Under the pieces are notes generated by a model that did no database searches, was not told where the DNA came from, and saw only the letters and a program-made list of their open reading frames with translations. This document shows positions 12,329 through 16,675 of a stretch of DNA of 16,675 nt, piece after piece. Numbering within the stretch: position 1 is the stretch's first letter; every line of letters begins with the position of its first letter. The DNA is from JBBRWO01 sp964388455 (GTDB lineage: Bacteria; Actinomycetota; Coriobacteriia; Anaerosomatales; JAAXUF01), in assembly GCA_964388455.1 (NCBI GenBank), contig CAYMAN010000036.1:1-16675 (forward strand). The letters are read 5' to 3'. The position numbers were made by a program, and so were the translations under genes.

Positions 12329-13429
12329 ATGGGCCTCGCAGCCATCGCCGAGCGCCTGAGCCGGAAGCGCTGGACGCCTGAGGAGGTCGCCTCGATCGTC
12401 GGTGACGTCCGCGACGTGCGCCTGACGCACGCGGCCACCGAGGACGTGCGCGCGAGCGCGGCTTCCGGAGGCTCGGTCACCGCACTGCTGATCCATGCGC
12501 TCGAGTCCGGCACCGCCGACGCCGCGCTGGTCTGCGTCACCTCGGTGGAGAACGGCCGCGTGCGCGCTCGCTACCGCCTCGCGACCACACCTGCCGAAGT
12601 ACTCGCCGCACGCGGCAGCACTTACGTCCTCGGCGACTTCCTGCACGAGGCGCTCCCGCTGATCGCCGCGCATCCCGGCCGCGTTGCCGTCGTCGGCCTC
12701 CCCTGCGAGATCACAACGCTTTCTGCGCGCCCGGAGCTCGCCGAGAAGGTGGCGTTCACCGTCGCGCTCTTCTGCGGCCACACCTCGCGCCCCGAACTCG
12801 TCGATGCCGTCACCGACAAGCTCTGCGCCGAGGAGGGTCGCTCGGACCTGGTCGGATTCCGGTTCCGCAGCGGCCACTGGCGCGGCGTGATGCGCGCCGA
12901 GTTCACCGACGGTTCCTCGGCCAAGCGTCCGTTCTCGCGCTTCGGGACGTTGCAGAACCTCTACGTGGGGTGCGCCAAGAAGTGCCTCTTCTGCGGCGAT
13001 CACTTTGGTTACGAAGCGGATATCTCGGCCGGCGACCTGTGGAGCGCGCGGTTCAAGAGCGACCCGATCAAGCACACGGCGGTTCTCGCGCGCACAGAGC
13101 GGGGGAGTGCGGCCGTGGACGCGGCGGTCGCGGCCGGCACCCTGGCCGACACTGTGCTCTCGGTCACCGATGTGCTGGACGGTCAGCGACGCGTCGCGCC
13201 GTTCCACCACAACGTCACAGCGCGCCATCAGGCGGGCCGTCACCTCGGCATAACCATTCCGGACCGGGGACAGCGCGTCGCCTGGCACGAACGCCTCGCC
13301 GCGCGCATGGTGCTGCAAACCTATCTCGACACGCTGACGCCGGAGGGTGTCGCACGCGAGGTCAATCGAAGCCGACGCCTGCAGCAGCTCAGGCTGCTCA
13401 TCCTCAAGGGACTGGAGTCGCTATCGTGA
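12329..13429 (+). CDS. FrhB-like (coenzyme F420 hydrogenase/dehydrogenase beta subunit family) iron-sulfur flavoprotein
   Basis: This 366-aa protein matches the FrhB/FdhB fold. The N-terminal SASGGSVTALLIHALESG lies near residues 44-62. LPCEI (Cys126) and LFCGHTSRPE (Cys149) follow. The iron-sulfur motif is CAKKCLFCGDHFGYEADISAGDLW (Cys215, Cys219, Cys222). Family members bind FAD and a 4Fe-4S cluster and reduce substrates with F420H2 or ferredoxin. Known types include hydrogenase beta subunits, tetrapyrrole vinyl or hydroxymethyl reductases, and a large uncharacterised group in polysaccharide clusters. The next gene encodes a polysaccharide pyruvyl transferase, a pairing often seen in exopolysaccharide loci, which favours the last group. 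The start ATG 12329 lies one base after the preceding stop. The residues for the cofactors are present; the substrate is unknown. Confidence 0.88.
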   Translation: MGLAAIAERLSRKRWTPEEVASIVGDVRDVRLTHAATEDVRASAASGGSVTALLIHALESGTADAALVCVTSVENGRVRARYRLATTPAEVLAARGSTYVLGDFLHEALPLIAAHPGRVAVVGLPCEITTLSARPELAEKVAFTVALFCGHTSRPELVDAVTDKLCAEEGRSDLVGFRFRSGHWRGVMRAEFTDGSSAKRPFSRFGTLQNLYVGCAKKCLFCGDHFGYEADISAGDLWSARFKSDPIKHTAVLARTERGSAAVDAAVAAGTLADTVLSVTDVLDGQRRVAPFHHNVTARHQAGRHLGITIPDRGQRVAWHERLAARMVLQTYLDTLTPEGVAREVNRSRRLQQLRLLILKGLESLS

Positions 13430-14676
13430 AACGCTTCGCACTCATTGCGGGCACCGTCGCGGGCAATCGCGGCGCAGAGGCGATGCTCGAGACGAGCGTC
13501 GGCCGGTTGCGCGACCGCGAACCCGACGCGAAGTTCGTCGTCTACTCGTACTTGCCTGAGTCGGACCGCGTGCTGATCACGGACCCGGGCATCGTCGTGC
13601 ACTCCTGCACGCCCGCGCAGCTGGTGCTGGTGCTGTTCCCGCTGAGCCTGCTGCTCGCCGCACTCGGCGTTCTCGGCCTTCGTCGTGCGGCCGCTCGCAT
13701 CATGCCCGCATCCGTACGTGGCCTCGCATCCTGCGACGCCCTCATCGACCTCGCCGGCGTCTCGTTCATCGACGGCCGAGAGAAGTTCCTGCCGTTCAAC
13801 CTCCTGACGCTGTGGCCCGCGATGCTTCTCGGCGTGCCGGTGTTCAAGCTGTCGCAGGCGATGGGGCCGTTCAGACACGCGGTCACGCGCGCGGCGTCGC
13901 GAACGCTGTGGCGGTGCCGCATGGTCGTTCCTCGCGGCGCGGGTACCCTCGAGCACCTGCGCGAAGCCGAGTTCCCACCCTCGCTCACTTACCCCGCGCC
14001 CGACATCGCATTCGGGTTCGAGGTCCGCGACGCGCTCTCCCTCGAGGGCTCCGACGAGGCCACAGCGATCATCGAGCGCGCCGCCACTCTGCGTGCCGAG
14101 GGCGTGACCGTCGTCGGTCTGTGCCCCAGCTCCGTCATCGCAGGCAAAGCGGCCGAGGAGGGTTGGGACTACATCGGGTTCCTCGTCGAGGTCACCTCGG
14201 ACCTGCTCGCTGCAGGCTCATCCGTGGTGCTGTTCCCCAACGCCACACGCGCCGCCTCGGCCAAACTCCGCAACAACGACCTCCCCGTGATCGCGCAGGT
14301 CTCCGAGCGAGTCGCCGACGTGACCGGCCGACTCCTCGCAGTCCGGGGCGACATGGCCGCCGCGCCGATCCGCCTGGTGGTCGAGGCGTGCGACGTCGTT
14401 GCGGTTTCGCGCTTCCACGCGATGGTGGGCGCGCTCTCAGCGTGCGTACCGGTTGCGGTCATGGGCTGGAGCCACAAGTACGCGGAGGTCATGCAGCAGT
14501 TCGGTCTCGAGGAGTGGGTGTACGACTACTCGGCGCGCGACGCCGTTGCGTTTGTCGCACGAGTACACGAGCTTCTCGGCCGGCGGACTGTCCTCGCCGA
14601 GCAGATCGGCCGCGCGCTTCCGGAGGTCCGCGGCGCGTCGATCGCGCAGTTCGACGAGATGCTTCGCCGGCTGTAG
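13426..14676 (+). CDS. Polysaccharide pyruvyl transferase family protein (WcaK/CsaB-like)
   Basis: Enzymes of this family transfer pyruvate from phosphoenolpyruvate to sugar hydroxyls, forming ketals on cell-wall polymers or exopolysaccharides. The 416-aa protein opens with ALIAGTVAGNRGAEAMLETSV, the usual N-terminal pattern. It ends with VAVSRFHAMVGALSACVPV (Arg329, His331) followed by AVMGWSHKYAEVM, the family's C-terminal signature. A hydrophobic stretch at about residues 61-88 (QLVLVLFPLSLLLAALGVLGL) may hold it at the membrane; cytosolic CsaB-type enzymes are not known for this. The GTG start at 13426 overlaps the FrhB-like gene by 4 bp (GTGA). Some members of the family transfer other groups or have unknown activity, so pyruvylation itself is an inference. 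Confidence 0.87.
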   Translation: MKRFALIAGTVAGNRGAEAMLETSVGRLRDREPDAKFVVYSYLPESDRVLITDPGIVVHSCTPAQLVLVLFPLSLLLAALGVLGLRRAAARIMPASVRGLASCDALIDLAGVSFIDGREKFLPFNLLTLWPAMLLGVPVFKLSQAMGPFRHAVTRAASRTLWRCRMVVPRGAGTLEHLREAEFPPSLTYPAPDIAFGFEVRDALSLEGSDEATAIIERAATLRAEGVTVVGLCPSSVIAGKAAEEGWDYIGFLVEVTSDLLAAGSSVVLFPNATRAASAKLRNNDLPVIAQVSERVADVTGRLLAVRGDMAAAPIRLVVEACDVVAVSRFHAMVGALSACVPVAVMGWSHKYAEVMQQFGLEEWVYDYSARDAVAFVARVHELLGRRTVLAEQIGRALPEVRGASIAQFDEMLRRL

Positions 14677-14762
14677 TCCGCCGAACGCACTTGACCGCGG
14701 GCGCGCATCCCGCGATTGTGATAGAGAACACAGTTGGTGCATGCCGTTCGGTTGGGGGACCG

Positions 14763-15125
14763 ATGGTCGACACACTGTTCTTCGTTCACACCACTGAGCA
14801 GAATCCCAATGAGCTCGCCGCGACCTACGAGCTCCGGGGGTGGAATGTCGACGGCGCAGCCCCTTACGCCGAGGATGCACTCGACCGCATGGCTGACTCG
14901 CGCCCCGTCGCCGCGGTGTTCTGTCTCGACGGCAACTGCGCTCCGGACGTCACCGCGTTCGCGGAGCATGCACTCGCCGATGACCGAACCAACAAGCCAC
15001 TCATGGTGTTTGTCGGCGGAGCCGGCAGCGATATAGCTGCGGCACGTGGTGTCGCGCCCTACGGCATCTTCGTCAGGCCCGATGAGTTGTCCTGGGTGCT
15101 TAAGCGGCTCACACCCAAGTACTAG
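14763..15125 (+). CDS. Small protein resembling a degenerate receiver domain
   Basis: This 120-aa protein starts at ATG 14763 with GGGGGA just upstream (14754-14759). It alternates hydrophobic strands and helices in the order expected of a CheY-like fold. The strands would be TLFFVHTT, AAVFCLDG, PLMVFVGG and YGIFVRPD. The aspartate in FCLDG lies near the usual phosphorylation site. However, the N-terminal acidic pair is replaced by VHTTE, the Thr/Ser after strand 4 by Gly, and the strand-5 Lys by Arg. It would therefore be a pseudo-receiver if the fold is right, and I would not claim phosphorylation. I recognise no closer family. It stands between the glycan cassette and hemL, 86 bp after the pyruvyl transferase gene, where a weak GC-rich hairpin (14696-14714) may mark a boundary. 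Confidence 0.7.
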   Translation: MVDTLFFVHTTEQNPNELAATYELRGWNVDGAAPYAEDALDRMADSRPVAAVFCLDGNCAPDVTAFAEHALADDRTNKPLMVFVGGAGSDIAAARGVAPYGIFVRPDELSWVLKRLTPKY

Positions 15126-15140
15126 CTGATCTCTGCGGGC

Positions 15141-15168
15141 CTGAAGCGGGCGCTGTCGCTGGTATACT
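15141..15168 (+). promoter_or_regulatory. Promoter of hemL
   Basis: TGGTATACT at 15160-15168 is a strong extended -10 (TGn plus TATACT). CTGAAG at 15141-15146, 16 bp upstream, is a weak -35. Transcription would start near 15175, giving a leader of about 64 nt. That leader has a GTCGCG/CGCGAC hairpin (15179-15184 with 15195-15200) and an AAAGAGG ribosome-binding site (15223-15229), 9 nt before the hemL ATG. hemL is therefore probably transcribed separately from hemA. Confidence 0.65.
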
Positions 15169-15238
15169 CGTCAGTGCTGTCGCGTCTCCCTATGCGCGAC
15201 CCACGAGTCTACCGACACGTCGAAAGAGGTCTTCGGCC

Positions 15239-16522
15239 ATGCAGCACACCAAATCATCGGAGTTCTTCGCCTCCGCCCAGCAGTTCATCCCCGGCGGAGT
15301 GAACTCCCCGGTCCGCGCGTTCAAGTCCGTGGGCACCGATCCGATCTTCTACGAGCGTGCCAAGGGCAGCCGTGTCTGGGACGCCGACGGCAACGAGTAC
15401 ATCGACTTCGTCGGCAGCTGGGGCCCCATGATCCTCGGTCACACGCCCGACGTGGTCCTCGACGCCGTTCGCGGCCAGCTGGAGCGCGGCACGAGCTTTG
15501 GCGCCCCAACCATGGTCGAGATCGAGATGGCCGAGAAGCTCGCAGAGATCGTGCCGTCCATCGAGATGGTGCGCATGGTCTCGAGCGGCACCGAGGCGAC
15601 CATGAGCGCGATCCGTCTCGCTCGCGGCTACACGGGGCGCGACAAGTTCATCAAGTTCGACGGCAACTACCACGGCCACTCCGACGCACTGCTTGTAGCT
15701 GCCGGGTCCGGCCTGCTCACGCTCGGCATCCCGTCGACACCCGGCGTCACCATCGGCGCCGCTGCCGACACCATCGTGCTTCCGTACAACAACGTGGACG
15801 CTGTGGCCGAGTGTCTCATCGCGAACAAGGACCAGGTCGCGGCCATCATCGTTGAGCCGATCGCCGGCAACATGGGCGTCGTGCCGCCGGTCGCCGGTTT
15901 CCTGCAGGGGCTGCGCAAGCTGTGCGACGAGCACGGCGTCGTCCTCATCTTCGACGAGGTCATCTCCGGGTTCCGCGTCGCCCTCGGCGGGGCGCAGGAG
16001 CTCTACGGCGTCACTCCCGACCTCACCACGCTCGGCAAGATCATCGGCGGTGGCTTCCCGGTCGGCGCCTTTGGTGGCCGCGCGGAGATCATGAAGTCGC
16101 TCGCTCCCATCGGCCCCGTGTATCAGGCCGGCACGCTGTCGGGGAACCCGGTCGCGATGGTCGCCGGTCTCGCTCTGATTCACGAACTCTCCAAGCCCGG
16201 CGTCTACGCCGAGCTCGATCGCCTGGGCTCACGTCTTGCGGGCGGCCTGTGCAAAGCCGCGCAGAACGCCGGCCTCTCAACCAGCTGCAACCGCGTCGGC
16301 TCGATGTCGACGATGTTCTTCACCGACGCCGAGGTCATCGACTGGGCCACGGCCGGCACGTCTGACACGGCAGCCTACGCCGCCTACTTCCGCGGCATGC
16401 TCGACGCCGGCTTCACCATCGCCCCGAGCCAGTTCGAGGCGTGCTTCGTGTCGCTCGCGCACACCGACGCGGACATCGATGCGTTCGTCTCGGCGGCGGG
16501 GACCGTGCTTGCCGGGATGTAG
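15239..16522 (+). CDS. hemL: Glutamate-1-semialdehyde 2,1-aminomutase HemL
   Basis: HemL isomerises glutamate-1-semialdehyde, the product of HemA, to 5-aminolevulinate using pyridoxamine/pyridoxal phosphate. The 427-aa protein (426 in E. coli) begins SSEFFASAQQFIPGGVNSPVRAF, the family signature. It contains VSSGTEATMSAIRLARG (phosphate-binding), KFDGNYHGHSDALL, IFDEVISGFRV (the cofactor-binding Asp) and TTLGKIIGGGFPVGAFGG with the Schiff-base Lys267. QAGTLSGNPVAM completes the set. The start ATG has AAAGAGG at 15223-15229. It has its own promoter and lies more than 13 kb from hemA, although the two enzymes hand on an unstable intermediate. No terminator is visible before the next gene, 62 bp downstream. 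Confidence 0.97.
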   Translation: MQHTKSSEFFASAQQFIPGGVNSPVRAFKSVGTDPIFYERAKGSRVWDADGNEYIDFVGSWGPMILGHTPDVVLDAVRGQLERGTSFGAPTMVEIEMAEKLAEIVPSIEMVRMVSSGTEATMSAIRLARGYTGRDKFIKFDGNYHGHSDALLVAAGSGLLTLGIPSTPGVTIGAAADTIVLPYNNVDAVAECLIANKDQVAAIIVEPIAGNMGVVPPVAGFLQGLRKLCDEHGVVLIFDEVISGFRVALGGAQELYGVTPDLTTLGKIIGGGFPVGAFGGRAEIMKSLAPIGPVYQAGTLSGNPVAMVAGLALIHELSKPGVYAELDRLGSRLAGGLCKAAQNAGLSTSCNRVGSMSTMFFTDAEVIDWATAGTSDTAAYAAYFRGMLDAGFTIAPSQFEACFVSLAHTDADIDAFVSAAGTVLAGM

Positions 16523-16584
16523 CTACAGCTCGGAGTCGTGAACCACCACCTTCTCATTCTCGGCGAACCGGAGGACTTCACCGC

Positions 16585-16675
16585 ATGAAAGCGATCATCC
16601 CTGCAGCGGGCATGGGCACTCGATTCCTGCCGCTGACCAAGTCACAGCCCAAAGAGATGCTGCCCGTCGTCGACA
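16585..16675 (+). CDS. galU: UTP-glucose-1-phosphate uridylyltransferase GalU, N-terminal fragment
   Basis: Only the first 30 codons are in the window. They read MKAIIPAAGMGTRFLPLTKS followed by QPKEMLPVVD. This is the nucleotide-binding loop (G-x-G-T-R-F-L-P) and the conserved K-x-x-PKEMLP of bacterial GalU, which makes UDP-glucose from UTP and glucose-1-phosphate. The start is supported by GGAGGA at 16570-16575, 9 nt upstream. The close relative RfbA (dTDP-glucose synthesis) has a different start (usually KGIILAGG), so GalU is preferred. UDP-glucose could feed the envelope glycosyltransferases encoded at 8845-11303. Confidence 0.9.
   Translation, partial: MKAIIPAAGMGTRFLPLTKSQPKEMLPVVD

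Noticed and set aside
8809..13318. Further long minus-strand open frames (8809-10254, 10251-11594, 12080-13318)
   Set aside because: Same reason: they are shadows of GC-rich plus-strand genes, with biased composition, no recognisable domains and no ribosome-binding sites.
14696..14714. CGCGGG/CCCGCG hairpin after the pyruvyl transferase gene as a terminator
   Set aside because: It is only 6 bp and followed by ATTGTGAT rather than a run of T, so I did not list it as a terminator.
14717..14743. Resemblance between TGATAG...CAGTTGGTGCATGC here and TGATAG...CAGTGGTGCATGT in the hemA upstream region
   Set aside because: The two shared words are spaced differently (17 versus 32 bp) and the complementary partners of the hemA leader are missing, so a shared regulatory element is not supported.
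1..16675. CRISPR arrays, insertion sequences, rRNA or replication-origin signals
   Set aside because: I saw no regularly spaced repeats, transposase motifs, terminal inverted repeats with target duplications, or rRNA sequences.

Overview
This is a high-GC window with every recognised gene on the plus strand. It carries most of an early tetrapyrrole (heme) pathway: hemA, hemC, hemD, hemB and hemL. A radical SAM protein of the heme b synthase (AhbD) type is also present. 5-Aminolevulinate is therefore made by the C5 (glutamyl-tRNA) route. The final heme step looks like the siroheme-dependent Ahb route rather than the protoporphyrin or coproporphyrin route, since no hemE, hemG/Y or hemH is seen here. 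High GC, the C5 route and an oxygen-sensitive radical SAM heme enzyme suggest an anaerobic Gram-positive actinobacterium, perhaps related to Coriobacteriia. The lineage is an inference and was not tested.

Layout: 1-323 is the tail of a short-chain dehydrogenase resembling 3-ketodihydrosphingosine reductase. 324-570 is a gap containing a likely promoter and a striking structured leader RNA in front of hemA. 571-3730 is hemA-hemC-hemD, with overlapping or very close junctions. 3731-4024 holds a promoter, tRNA-Ala(CGC) and a clear intrinsic terminator. 4025-5292 is a small one-helix membrane protein followed by hemB, then a terminator. 5430-6767 is an AAA/DUF4143 ATPase whose base composition looks less GC-biased than its neighbours, so it is probably acquired. 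6846-8261 is the AhbD-like protein, with an unusual His/Gly/Pro-rich N-terminal tract.

8243-14676 is a tightly packed six-gene cassette whose start and stop codons overlap or nearly touch. It encodes a membrane-anchored unknown protein, a large polytopic membrane protein, a DPM1-like GT2 glycosyltransferase, a UPF0104/LPG-synthase-like membrane protein, an FrhB-like iron-sulfur flavoprotein and a polysaccharide pyruvyl transferase. Together they look like a cell-envelope glycan or glycolipid module placed inside a heme locus. 14763-15125 is a small protein that looks like a degenerate receiver domain. 15239-16522 is hemL with its own likely promoter. 16585 onward is the start of galU, which supplies UDP-glucose.

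How the genes work together: HemA and HemL convert glutamyl-tRNA to 5-aminolevulinate. HemB makes porphobilinogen, HemC hydroxymethylbilane and HemD uroporphyrinogen III. The AhbD-like enzyme would decarboxylate Fe-coproporphyrin III to heme. The steps between (methylation to precorrin-2, siroheme formation, AhbA/B/C) must be encoded elsewhere if that route is right. The most notable non-coding signal is the hemA leader, where four pairs of complementary segments are arranged in an interlocking, pseudoknot-like order.
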